A DNA stretch of 64,000 bases from Gemmatimonadota bacterium (lineage in GTDB: Bacteria > Gemmatimonadota > Gemmatimonadetes > Gemmatimonadales > GWC2-71-9), in assembly GCA_016704275.1 (NCBI GenBank), contig JADJAK010000005.1:310001-374000 (forward strand), read 5' to 3'. The position numbers were made by a program, and so were the translations under genes. Positions within the stretch are counted from its first letter, which is position 1. Each line of letters starts with the position of its first letter. The notes beneath the pieces are model-generated. The model saw only the letters and a list, made by a program, of their open reading frames with translations, had not been told where the DNA came from and did not search any database. Positions 1 through 7,814 of the stretch are shown in pieces.

Positions 1-862
1 TGGTGATGCCGTAGCCGGCGTACTGTGCCTCGGTGCGGGCCAGCCGAACGAAGGCGATATCGAGTGCGCCCTGGAAGGTGTCGAAGCGGAAACGCCGGCC
101 ATTCGCCTGGCCGGCAAACCACCGCTGCCACGACGAGACCGTCCGGTGAATGGTGCGATCGGTGTCGAAGCCACGATCGGCCGCATCCGAGGGAAGGGCG
201 TAGAGGAACTTGACCTGCGGCAGCCCCGAGTCATCGGTGCGGTCCGTGCTGATCCGCGCATTCACCGCCAGTGAATAGGTGAGGGTGCGGGTCGCCGTCG
301 CGCCGGCGCTGACCTCGGTCGGTCCACTGACGGCCATGTAGCCGACACCGAGATCGGCGGTCAACGGCGCAGTGATCGTGTAGCTCCCCGGGACCAGGTT
401 GGGGAGGGTTGCCGAGGCGGTGAGGTTCTGCGTGAAGCCGCCGGGGCCGGTGAGCTGCACGGTCGGAAGGACGCCGCCCGGCAGTCCCTCGATGACGAGG
501 TTGAGCGCGCCGGAGGAGGCCGTGTAGGTGACCGTGACGCTCGCGGTGGCGCCTGCCGTGACTTGGGCGGTCGGGGCGGTGGCGGGGCCGCTGAACGCGT
601 AGAGTGTCCCCGCCACCGCGGGGGCGGTGACGGTGTAACTGCCCGGCGCGAGGCCGGTCAGCGTCTGCGCCGACGTCAAGGTGGTGGCGAATCCGCTGGG
701 ACCGGTGACCTGCAGCGACGGGGTGCCGCCTCCGGTCAGCCCCACCACCTGGACGGTGAGGCTGCCGGTGGTGGCAGGTGGGGTGGTGGGCTCGGAGCCA
801 CCGCCGCAGGCGCTCAGGGCGGCGAGCAGCGCGATGGCCAGAGGGAAGCGAATGCAGCGCAT
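1..862 (-). CDS. Ig-like repeat lipoprotein, C-terminus cut by window edge
   Basis: Reading leftward from an ATG at 860-862, the protein has a lipoprotein signal (lipobox L-S-A-C around residue 18), a Thr/Pro linker, then two similar repeats of about 75 residues, each with G-P-x-G-F, L-x-P-G-S-Y-T-(V/I)-T-A-P and a closing V-(T/S)-A-G-A-T-A turn. These look like bacterial Ig/carboxypeptidase-regulatory type beta folds. The following region mentions FLYALPSDAADRGFDTDR and continues off the left edge, so the catalytic or binding part, if any, is not visible. An AGGAG ribosome site lies 9 bases upstream of the start, just after a perfect hairpin. Likely outer-membrane or surface lipoprotein; function unknown. 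Confidence 0.8.
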   Translation of the reverse strand, partial: MRCIRFPLAIALLAALSACGGGSEPTTPPATTGSLTVQVVGLTGGGTPSLQVTGPSGFATTLTSAQTLTGLAPGSYTVTAPAVAGTLYAFSGPATAPTAQVTAGATASVTVTYTASSGALNLVIEGLPGGVLPTVQLTGPGGFTQNLTASATLPNLVPGSYTITAPLTADLGVGYMAVSGPTEVSAGATATRTLTYSLAVNARISTDRTDDSGLPQVKFLYALPSDAADRGFDTDRTIHRTVSSWQRWFAGQANGRRFRFDTFQGALDIAFVRLARTEAQYAGYGIT

Positions 863-875
863 GGGGTCGACTCCT

Positions 876-902
876 GATGGGGAGAGAAGGGCTCTCCCCA
901 TC
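876..902. terminator. perfect 11-bp hairpin between M28 and lipoprotein genes
   Basis: GATGGGGAGAG and CTCTCCCCATC pair perfectly around a 5-base loop. It lies downstream of the minus-strand M28 peptidase gene and 14 bases before the start of the minus-strand lipoprotein. No U-tract follows, so it may be an intergenic attenuator or mRNA-stabilising hairpin rather than a classical terminator. Confidence 0.5.
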
Positions 903-927
903 ATGCGCAGCGCGCCACCGAATCAGC

Positions 928-1949
928 TCACGGGGTCGTCGCCACCCGCGCCACCGGCGCGCCTCGTCGAAGCGACGAATGAAATCCGCGACGGTGCGGA
1001 TCACGCCGACATAGAACCCCGGCATCAGTCGCTCCGGCGTGTCGCTCGGCTTGTGATAGTCGGGGTGATCCTCGACGCCGAAGTAGACGAACGGAATCCC
1101 CTTCCGGTGGAACGATCCCTGGTCGGACTGATTCGTCCAGTCGTTGCCCGGACCGGCCGCTGGCGTGTCGTGACCGATCAGCGTGGTGACTGGTGAGCAG
1201 GCAGCGGTCGCCTTCACCAGCGGCAGCAGCTGCGGGTACTTGCCCGGGCCGGAGGCGTAGACCTCGCCCTTCGCGTTGCGACCCACCATGTCCATGTTCA
1301 CGTTCACGAGGATCTTCTCCAGCGGCACTGTCGGGGCATCGACGAAGCCGCGGCTCCCGGGCATGCCGCGCTCTTCGCCGTCGACCGCGGCCAGCACGAT
1401 CGAGTGCTTCGGTGGAGACTTCCGAAAGTGTGCCGCGAGCGCGACCAGCCCGGCGGCCCCGGAGGCATTGTCATCGGCGCCGTTGTAGAGCGAGTCCCCG
1501 TCGATGGCGCGCCCCATGCCGACATGATCGTAGTGGGCGGTCACGACGATGTACTGGTCCGGAAACGCCGTGCCGCGGATCACGCCAACAACATTGAACG
1601 CATGGTCGATGTTGTTGTTGCGCGGCGCGGCGATCACGGGCACTCGGTGCAACCGCCCCGGGGGCAGCGTCGCGATGCCCAGCGCGTCGAAGCGCGAGGC
1701 GAGATAGTCCCGGGCCTTGGCCCCTTCGAGGGAGCCCAGCGCGCGGCCGCGCATCGAATCGGCCGCGAGCCGGAAGACGTCGCGCAGCAGGCCGACCGAG
1801 TCGAGCGCCGGCAGCGGCGTGCAGCCAGGATGGGCCGGCGGGATCACGGCCACGTTGCGCGGAGCCTGCGCGACGCCCGGCGTGGTCGAATGGCCGGCGC
1901 AGGCGGCAAGGAATGCAATCAGCGGGAGCAGGGAAGGGCGGCGACGCAT
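928..1949 (-). CDS. M28 family secreted zinc aminopeptidase (lipoprotein), frame break near C-terminus
   Basis: Predicted lipoprotein: start at 1947-1949 gives a signal with lipobox A-A-C17; an ATG 11 codons upstream (1980-1982) is less likely. The M28 metal ligands are all present: H139-x-D141 in AHYDHVG, D160 in GADDNASG, E192-E193 in DGEE, D220 in NMDMVG and H299 in YHKPSDT, so a two-zinc peptidase acting on extracellular peptides is expected. After F-I-R-R-F-D-E-A the frame stays open through the intergenic hairpin into the next gene with Arg/Trp-rich, unrelated sequence. One missing base in the GC-rich stretch near 950-960 would restore a normal end at the TGA 928-930. Divergent from the nitrite reductase gene. 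Confidence 0.85.
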
Positions 1950-2075
1950 CGGGGTCCCGGGAGCGGAGGGAAGAGGGTCCATCGTTGGAATGAGGGGAAG
2001 GGTATCGCATTCTTCCTCACTGGGCCAGCCGATGCATCGCGTTACCTTCCGTTCTCCCCCCACCCGGAGCCCACC

Positions 2076-3107
2076 ATGCCTTCGCGCACACTGCTGCTCG
2101 CCTTGCTCCTCGCTGGATGCGGCGGCAAGACCGCTGAGCGACCGGCCGAAACTCCACCGACGGATTCGCGGACCGCACCGACCGGCGCTTCCCCGGCGCC
2201 CATGTCGCACGGCGAGGCGAAGGTGAACGACCCGGCCGTCCCGTTGCACCGCGCCGCTGACGCCCCGCCGCGGAGCACGGCGCGCCGACACGCCGTGCGG
2301 ATGACCACCTCGCACATGCGCCACGTGATTGCCCCCGGCGTCGTCTACGACGGTTGGGCTTTCGACTCGGTGGTGCCGGGGCCAGTGGTCCGCGTCACGG
2401 TTGGTGACACCGTGGATTTCACCATCGTGAATCGTGCGCCAATTCCGCACTCGATGGACTTCCACGCCGCCGAGATCGCACCCAGCCGGGCGTACGTGAA
2501 CGTGAATCCTGGAGATTCTCTCACCTTCCAGTTTGTGGCCCGTGTGCCTGGCGCCTTCATGTACCACTGCGGCACGGCACCGGTGGCGGCGCATATCGCC
2601 AACGGGATGTACGGCGCGATCGTGGTGGACCCCGCTCGGCCGCTGCCTGCCGCACGCGAGTTCGTCCTCGTGCAGAGTGAGTTCTACTTGACTCCCGCAA
2701 CGGGACCGGACTCGTTGCATGCACTCGACTGGGGGCAGCTGCTCGACCTGACGCCCGACCACGTGGTCTTCAACGGTGTCGCGGGACAGTACGCCGCCCA
2801 CCCGCTGGCCGTCGCGCCAGGCGAGCTGGTCCGCTTCTACGTGGTGAACGCCGGTCCGAATCGCGGCTCGGCCTTCCACGTGGTCGGCGGGATCTTCGAT
2901 CGGGTGCGTGTCGGCGGCTTTGGCCTGCCGCTGGAAGGTGTGCAGACCTTCAACGTCCCGGTCGGTGGTGGGGTGATCTTCGAGGCGCGACTGACGGAAC
3001 CGGGGATCTACCCATTCGTCAGCCACGCGTTCGCCGATGCCACCAAGGGAGCGGTCGGGATGCTCCGCGTCGGCAACCCTGGTCCGGCAGCGGCGGGCGG
3101 CCACTAG
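2076..3107 (+). CDS. nirK: AniA/NirK-type copper nitrite reductase, lipoprotein
   Basis: 343 residues with a lipobox (LLAGC) and two cupredoxin domains. Comparing with AniA/NirK as I know the family, every copper ligand is present: type 1 copper H125, C165, H173 and M178 (with the shorter C-to-H spacing typical of AniA/class II enzymes), type 2 copper H130, H164 and H268, and the catalytic pair D128 and H229. The block YHCGTAPVAAHIANGMYG and FHVVGGIFDRV are close to AniA. This predicts NO-forming reduction of nitrite at the outer membrane or periplasm, fed by cytochrome c or a cupredoxin. No nor or nos gene is in the window. A TACCTTC box at 2043 lies upstream; GGAG precedes the ATG. Other two-domain multicopper oxidases are the alternative, made unlikely by the full ligand set. 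Confidence 0.82.
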   Translation: MPSRTLLLALLLAGCGGKTAERPAETPPTDSRTAPTGASPAPMSHGEAKVNDPAVPLHRAADAPPRSTARRHAVRMTTSHMRHVIAPGVVYDGWAFDSVVPGPVVRVTVGDTVDFTIVNRAPIPHSMDFHAAEIAPSRAYVNVNPGDSLTFQFVARVPGAFMYHCGTAPVAAHIANGMYGAIVVDPARPLPAAREFVLVQSEFYLTPATGPDSLHALDWGQLLDLTPDHVVFNGVAGQYAAHPLAVAPGELVRFYVVNAGPNRGSAFHVVGGIFDRVRVGGFGLPLEGVQTFNVPVGGGVIFEARLTEPGIYPFVSHAFADATKGAVGMLRVGNPGPAAAGGH

Positions 3108-3129
3108 GTATCCTCGGGGGGCGGCCCGG

Positions 3130-3160
3130 TTGGCTCAAGTGCCGTCCCCCGGCTACTTTC
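3130..3160 (+). promoter_or_regulatory. promoter of tRNA-Ser (TTG-N21-TACTTTC)
   Basis: TTGGCT at 3130-3135 and TACTTTC at 3154-3160, 30 bases before the tRNA. Same shape as the promoter-like sites at 19264, 36168 and 56487-56511 (minus). Confidence 0.5.
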
Positions 3161-3189
3161 CGCCCCGCGCAGGGCCGTTGCCTGCGCCT

Positions 3190-3278
3190 GGACAGGTGCT
3201 CGAGTGGTTGAAGAGGAACGCCTGGAACGCGTTTAGGCGGTTTACGCCGTCTCGAGGGTTCGAATCCCTCCCTGTCCG
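3190..3278 (+). tRNA. tRNA-Ser (anticodon GGA)
   Basis: Acceptor GGACAGG (3190-3196) pairs with CCTGTCC (3271-3277), discriminator G; D arm with AGTGGTTGAAG; anticodon stem AACGC/GCGTT around the loop CTGGAAC, anticodon GGA; a long class II variable arm; T arm GAGGG-TTCGAAT-CCCTC. CCA is not encoded. The GGA anticodon reads UCC and UCU serine codons. Confidence 0.95.
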
Positions 3279-3342
3279 CTGTGGGAACCGAAGTCGCCTC
3301 TCGGGCGTAGGATCTGTGAACCCCTCCCCCGGAGCCCTGCCC

Positions 3343-4256
3343 GTGCTGATCCGCCGTCCCCCGACATTCGCACCGCCGAGATCACCGACGAATCGCTCTA
3401 CCTCTCCCGACGGGAGTGGTTGGCCTCAGTCGGACTCGCGGCCGTGGCGATCACCCCCGGTCACGTGGCGGCGCTGGGCCGTCGGTGGCAGCAGGGCGGG
3501 GATCTCAAGCCGACCTCGTACAAGGACATCACCACCTACAACAACTTCTACGAGTTCGGGACCGGGAAGGAAGATCCGGCCGAGAACGCGCACACCCTGC
3601 GTCCTCGTCCGTGGTCCGTCGTGGTCGAGGGCGATGTCAAGAAGCCCGGGACCTACGACCTCGATGTCCTGCTGAAGGGAATTCCCGTCGTGGACCGTAC
3701 CTATCGCCATCGCTGCGTCGAAGCATGGTCGATGGTCATTCCCTGGAACGGGATCCAGCTCAAGGACCTCATCGCCAAGCTCGAGCCGGGGCCGAAGGCG
3801 AAGTACGTCGAATTCCACACGCTCTATGACACCACGCAGATGCCGTTGCAGAAGAGCGACATCATGCCGTGGCCCTATGTCGAAGGACTGCGGCTCGACG
3901 AAGCGCGCAACCCGCTGACGCTCCTCGCCACCGGCATCTACGGCAAGTCGTTGATGAACCAGAACGGCGCCCCGCTCCGGCTCGTGGTGCCGTGGAAGTA
4001 CGGCTTCAAGGGCGGCAAGTCGATCGTCAAGATCCGCTTCGTGGAGCAGCAACCCCGCAACAGCTGGCAGCTGCTGGCGCCCGACGAGTACGGCTTCTTC
4101 GCCAACGTGAATCCCGCGGTCGACCACCCGCGCTGGAGTCAGGCGCGCGAGCGGCGGATCGGTGAGTTCCTCAGGCAACCGACGCTGCCGTTCAACGGCT
4201 ACGCCGCGCAGGTGGCGTCGATGTATGCCGGGATGGATCCCCGCAAGCTCTACTGA
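3343..4256 (+). CDS. msrP: MsrP (YedY) periplasmic methionine sulfoxide reductase, Mo subunit; frame break at start
   Basis: Molybdopterin-dependent catalytic subunit that repairs oxidised methionines in periplasmic proteins, receiving electrons from MsrQ. The Mo-ligating cysteine is in RHRCVEAW; the oxidoreductase Mo-binding fold runs to the C-terminus (DPRKLY). The Tat signal is visible as SRREWLASVGLAAVA, but it lacks an in-frame start: family members begin M-L-I-R-R-P...ITDESLYLSRRE. Here GTG at 3343 encodes L-I-R-R in another frame, and one added C in the five-C run at 3358-3362 joins it to IRTAEITDESLYLSRRE. I therefore annotate from 3343 with a one-base frame break; without it, translation would have to start at TTG 3420, destroying the Tat signal. 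msrQ follows after 4 bases. Confidence 0.88.
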
Positions 4257-4260
4257 GCGG

Positions 4261-4899
4261 ATGACCGCCTCGCAGTGGATCGGCCGGGTCGTCCGCCCGG
4301 CCGTGATCATCGGTGGCCTCGGCCCCGGGATCTACCTGGGCCTCGGCCTCCTCGGGATCACCGCCATTGATCTTGGCGCCAACCCCGCCGAGAAGCTGGA
4401 GCATTTCACGGGAACGACGACCCTCGTCCTGTTGCTGCTCTCGCTCGCCGTCACACCCCTCCGAAAGGTCACCGGGATCAATCCCCTGGTCCGGCTCCGC
4501 AAACCGATCGGACTCTGGGCCTTCGCCTATGCAGTGGCGCACATGGGCTGCTACCTGGTGTTCGACCAGTCGCTGCTCTGGGGCGAGATCTACTACGACA
4601 TTCTCAAGCGCCCCTACATCACGGTCGGTTTCTCCGCCTTCCTCATCCTCCTCGCGCTGGCGCTCACCTCCAGCGCCTGGGCGATTCGTCGCCTCGGCAA
4701 GCGCTGGAACACGCTGCACAAGGCGGTCTACATCGCGGCGGTGCTCGGGGTCTTGCACTACCTCTGGCTCGTGAAGCTGGACACCTCGACCCCGATCGCG
4801 TTTGCGCTCGTCCTGATCGGCCTGCTCGCGGCCCGGATCAGCCGTCGACCACCCGCCCATCCCCGACCGACCGACACGGAATTAGTTTCCCCGGCGTGA
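4261..4899 (+). CDS. msrQ: MsrQ (YedZ) heme-binding membrane subunit
   Basis: 212 residues, about six transmembrane helices, ferric-reductase-like transmembrane fold. Conserved His residues sit in KLEHFTGTT, AYAVAHMGCY and the KRWNTLHKAVY / VLHYLWLV helices, as expected for b-heme ligation. It passes quinone-derived electrons across the inner membrane to MsrP, encoded just upstream with a 4-base gap, so the two form one operon. Its TGA overlaps the GTG start of the next gene. Confidence 0.92.
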   Translation: MTASQWIGRVVRPAVIIGGLGPGIYLGLGLLGITAIDLGANPAEKLEHFTGTTTLVLLLLSLAVTPLRKVTGINPLVRLRKPIGLWAFAYAVAHMGCYLVFDQSLLWGEIYYDILKRPYITVGFSAFLILLALALTSSAWAIRRLGKRWNTLHKAVYIAAVLGVLHYLWLVKLDTSTPIAFALVLIGLLAARISRRPPAHPRPTDTELVSPA

Positions 4900-5324
4900 T
4901 CACGACGCGCGGCCCCCTCCGCGGACTTTCCGCTCTGCTGCTCCTGCTCTCACCCGGTGTCGGGGGGCAGCTGCTGGCGCGCCTGCATCCCTGCCCGGCG
5001 GCCGTCTTTGCGCCGGCCGCTGCTCCCGGAACAGGGTGGGGCGGCGGTGGAGATGGCCGGGCATCCGCACGCGCATCAGACCTCGCACGCCGCTGCCCCG
5101 GCGAGACGCCGCCGGCGGACGGACACGACCACTCCCCAGGGACGTGCGACTGCCTCGGCAGCTGTCACACGCCCGCGCTCGTCGCCGCGCCGCAGGCGCA
5201 GATTGTCGTCGTCGCCACTGAGGCGCAGCCGGCAGTGCGCGCCAGCTGGCCGGCGATTGAATCCACCGTGCCCGCGCGGCCGGTGGATCGACTCCCCCCA
5301 ACCACCGCACCTCCCAGCGCTTAG
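4896..5324 (+). CDS. small Cys/His-rich secreted protein, probable compensating frame breaks
   Basis: About 142 residues from GTG 4896 (overlapping the msrQ TGA). It opens with a hydrophobic signal-like segment (LRGLSALLLLLSPGVGG). The annotated frame holds HPCPAAVF, then ADGHDHSPGTCDCLGSCH, a Cys/His metal-binding-like end. Between about 5031 and 5105 the sequence makes better sense in the +1 frame, which reads AVEMAGHPHAHQTSHAAAP, so a one-base insertion in the GGGTGGGG run and a one-base loss near 5100 probably mask a continuous His-rich protein. The arrangement C-P...H-x-H...C-x-C-L-G-x-C recalls DUF2946-like proteins, which I know from metal-related loci; assignment tentative. A TAGTTTC box 7 bases before the start suggests its own leaderless transcript. 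Confidence 0.55.
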   Translation: MITTRGPLRGLSALLLLLSPGVGGQLLARLHPCPAAVFAPAAAPGTGWGGGGDGRASARASDLARRCPGETPPADGHDHSPGTCDCLGSCHTPALVAAPQAQIVVVATEAQPAVRASWPAIESTVPARPVDRLPPTTAPPSA

Positions 5325-5325
5325 G

Positions 5326-5341
5326 GGGGCGTTTCCGCCCC
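5326..5341. other. small GC hairpin in leader before TonB receptor gene
   Basis: GGGGCG and CGCCCC pair around TTTC, immediately after the stop of the Cys/His-rich gene. No U-tract. A weak terminator or part of the receptor leader. Confidence 0.35.
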
Positions 5342-5353
5342 ATCGTGTCCCGA

Positions 5354-5380
5354 CACCTGCCCCCATCCGGGGGGCGGGTG
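5354..5380. other. hairpin in the 117-bp leader of the TonB receptor gene
   Basis: CACCTGCCCCC can pair with GGGGGCGGGTG (one G-U), with a short loop, 61 bases before the ATG at 5442. Could be a terminator of the upstream gene or an attenuator of the receptor. I cannot fit it to a cobalamin or other known riboswitch. Confidence 0.35.
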
Positions 5381-5441
5381 CCTTCACGTTGTGCGTGTTG
5401 GTGCGCCGCGCCCCGGTGCGCCACTTGAGAGGAGTTGCGTG

Positions 5442-7814
5442 ATGCGTTTCCCCCTGAATTCCCTGATCGCCCTGCTGGCGGTGGCAACAGCCGCCCCGGT
5501 CGCGGCCCAATCCACCGGCGGGCTCGCCGGTGTCGTTCGCGACAGCGCGACCGCGCGCCCGATCGCCGACGTCCAGGTTTCCGTGCGCAACCGCGCGGCC
5601 ACCACTGACGGAGCCGGCCGGTGGCGGTTGGAGCAGCTGCCCGTCGGACCGGCCGCGGTCCCGGCCCGGCGTACCGGGTACCGCCCGGTGAAGCGCGCCA
5701 CCACGGTGGTGGCCGCGACCACGGTGCAGCTGGATGTCACCATGGCCGAAGCCGCGACGACGCTGACCCCGATTGTGGTCAGCGCCACCCGCGACCGTCG
5801 CTCGTTGGCGGAAGTCCCCGTGGCCGTGAGTGTCGCCGACGAGACCACTATCCAGTCCGGGCGGACCGCCGGACTCCACGAGGTGTTGCGACTGACGCCG
5901 GGCGTGCAGGCCACCTCCCGGCTTCGGCCTCGATGACGTCAACCTCTCGATTCGTGGTTCGGCGTGCGCACCACCTTCGGGGTGCGCGGCGTGGCGGTCG
6001 TGGTTGATGGCGTCCCGGTCACCGAACCCGATGGCCAGACTCGGCTCGACATCATCGAACTCGCCACGGCACGTCAGGCCGAGGTGGTCCGCGGGCCGGC
6101 CTCCGCGCTGTACGGCGGGACGGCGGCGGGCGGCGTGGTCAACGTGATCTCGCGGTCGCCCGAGGAAGCGCGCGGCGTCACGGTACGCGCGAGCGGGGGC
6201 TCCTTCGGCTTCCGCAAGTACGATGGAACCGTCGGCGCAGCAACCAAGGATGACAGGCTCGGCGGGTACCTCTCCGGGACCTGGACCGAAAGCGATGGCT
6301 TCCGCATCAACAACACGAACCTGATGAAGCGGCTCAATCTGCGTGGTGATTGGCAGGCGGCCGCGCGCACCCGCGTGACGCTCGAGGCCAGCACGTCGGA
6401 TCTCGACATGACGATCCCCGGGGCGCTCACCAAGAACGAGTTCGCGACGACGCCGTTCGCCGCCGAGCCGGCGACGGTCACCAACAAGTACGGCCGCCGC
6501 GATGTGCGGTGGCGCGCGGGGCTCAAGGTGGACCAGGGCGTGACGATCGGCGGGCGTGACGCCACGGTCGCAGCCTACGGCTTCTACGGCGGGCGTGAAC
6601 TCGACCACCCGATCTTCCAGGTGATCGACCAGAACCTGCATCGGGCGCAGGCGGGCGCGCGCATCGCCGTGCCGCTCTCCACTCCGGACCTGGGCTGGCG
6701 GCTCACGACGGGCGCCGACTACGACGTGCTGTATGGCTCGTCGGATCGCTTCGCGAACGTTGCCGGAAGCCGGGGCGCGCAGACCGTCGGGCAGCGCAAT
6801 GAGGTGCCCAATCTCGGCGCCTTCGGCCAGCTCGAGGGGCGGATCGCCCCGGCGGTCTCGTTCACGCTCGGCGGGCGCTGGGATCGGGTGGAATACGGGG
6901 TCACGGACTACCTCGCGCCAGCGAAGTCGGCCGCACCGCATTTCACCCAGGTCTCGCCAAAGGGAACGCTCTCCTACCGCCTCGGGGGCGAGGCCTCGAT
7001 GTACGCCTCGGTGGCGCGCGGCTTCGATGTGCCCACGCTCGGCGAGATCACGGCCACGGCCGACCCGGCTGCCGGCTTCAATCCGGATCTCGGTCCGAAG
7101 CGACTCTGGAACTACGAGGTTGGCGTGAAGTCGCTGGTCGGCCGTCGCCTCTTCGTCGATGCGTCGATCTACCGCCAGGAGATCACCGGCGAGATCCTCC
7201 CGCGCAACACGGTCGTTGCCGGCACCAACCAGAGCGTCACCGTCTACGACAACGCCGGGCGCTCCCGACACACCGGCGTCGAGCTCGCGGCCACCGGCTA
7301 CCTCTCGAATGCCATCGACCTCGGCGCGTCCTACACCTACTCCGATTTCCTGCTGCGGGACTTCTCGGGAACGGTGACCGGTTCGAATGGCCAGCCGGTG
7401 GTGACGGACTTCGCAGGGAAGGCGCTTCCCGGCGTGCCGCGGCACCGTTTCGCCGCCGAGTTGCGGATGCGTCCCGTGGCCGGGGTGCAGCTTGGGCTGA
7501 CCGGCGAGTGGCAGAGCCGGCTCTTCGTCGACAACGCCAATACCGAATCCGGGACGCTGTATGTCCGCGGCTTCGGACCGAACCCCGCGATTGCGCAGGT
7601 GCCGTTCGGACAAGTGGACAGCTGGGGATTGGTCCACGTGAGCGCCACCTGGAAGCTGAACGGGCAGACGCTCTTCGTGAATGTCGAGAATCTCTTCGAT
7701 GCGCGCTACATCGCGAACACCACCCTGAACGCCGCCAATGGCCGCTTCTATTCGGCGGGCGCTGGCCGCTATCTCGCCGCGGGCGTGACGCTGCACGCGT
7801 TGGGGCAGCGATGA
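5442..7814 (+). CDS. TonB-dependent outer-membrane receptor with N-terminal CarboxypepD-like domain; two frame breaks
   Basis: About 790 residues. ATG 5442 follows GAGAGGAG. Signal peptide (LIALLAVATAAPVAAQ), a carboxypeptidase-regulatory-like domain (GGLAGVVRDSATARPIADVQV), a plug domain, then a 22-strand barrel ending RYLAAGVTLHALGQR. Plug motifs are clear: TPIVVSATRDRRSLAEVPV, VVDGVPVTEPDGQTR and EVVRGPASALYGGTAAGGVVNV. Between about 5918 and 5960 the protein continues in a different frame (FGLDDVNLSIRG), so a stop at 5934 is reached unless two compensating one-base breaks are corrected; the flanking parts share one frame. Imports a substrate through the outer membrane using TonB-ExbBD energy. 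The flanking Cys/His-rich protein and CPCC-containing lipoprotein suggest a metal such as copper; the substrate is inferred only. Confidence 0.88.

Noticed and set aside
231..927. Minus-strand continuation of the M28 reading frame downstream of its catalytic domain
   Set aside because: It is Arg/Pro/His-rich, overlaps the lipoprotein gene in another frame and matches no family; most likely the result of a missing base at the M28 end.
5325..5441. Cobalamin or other riboswitch before the TonB receptor
   Set aside because: The 117-bp leader only shows two simple hairpins; the B12-box and the needed length are absent.
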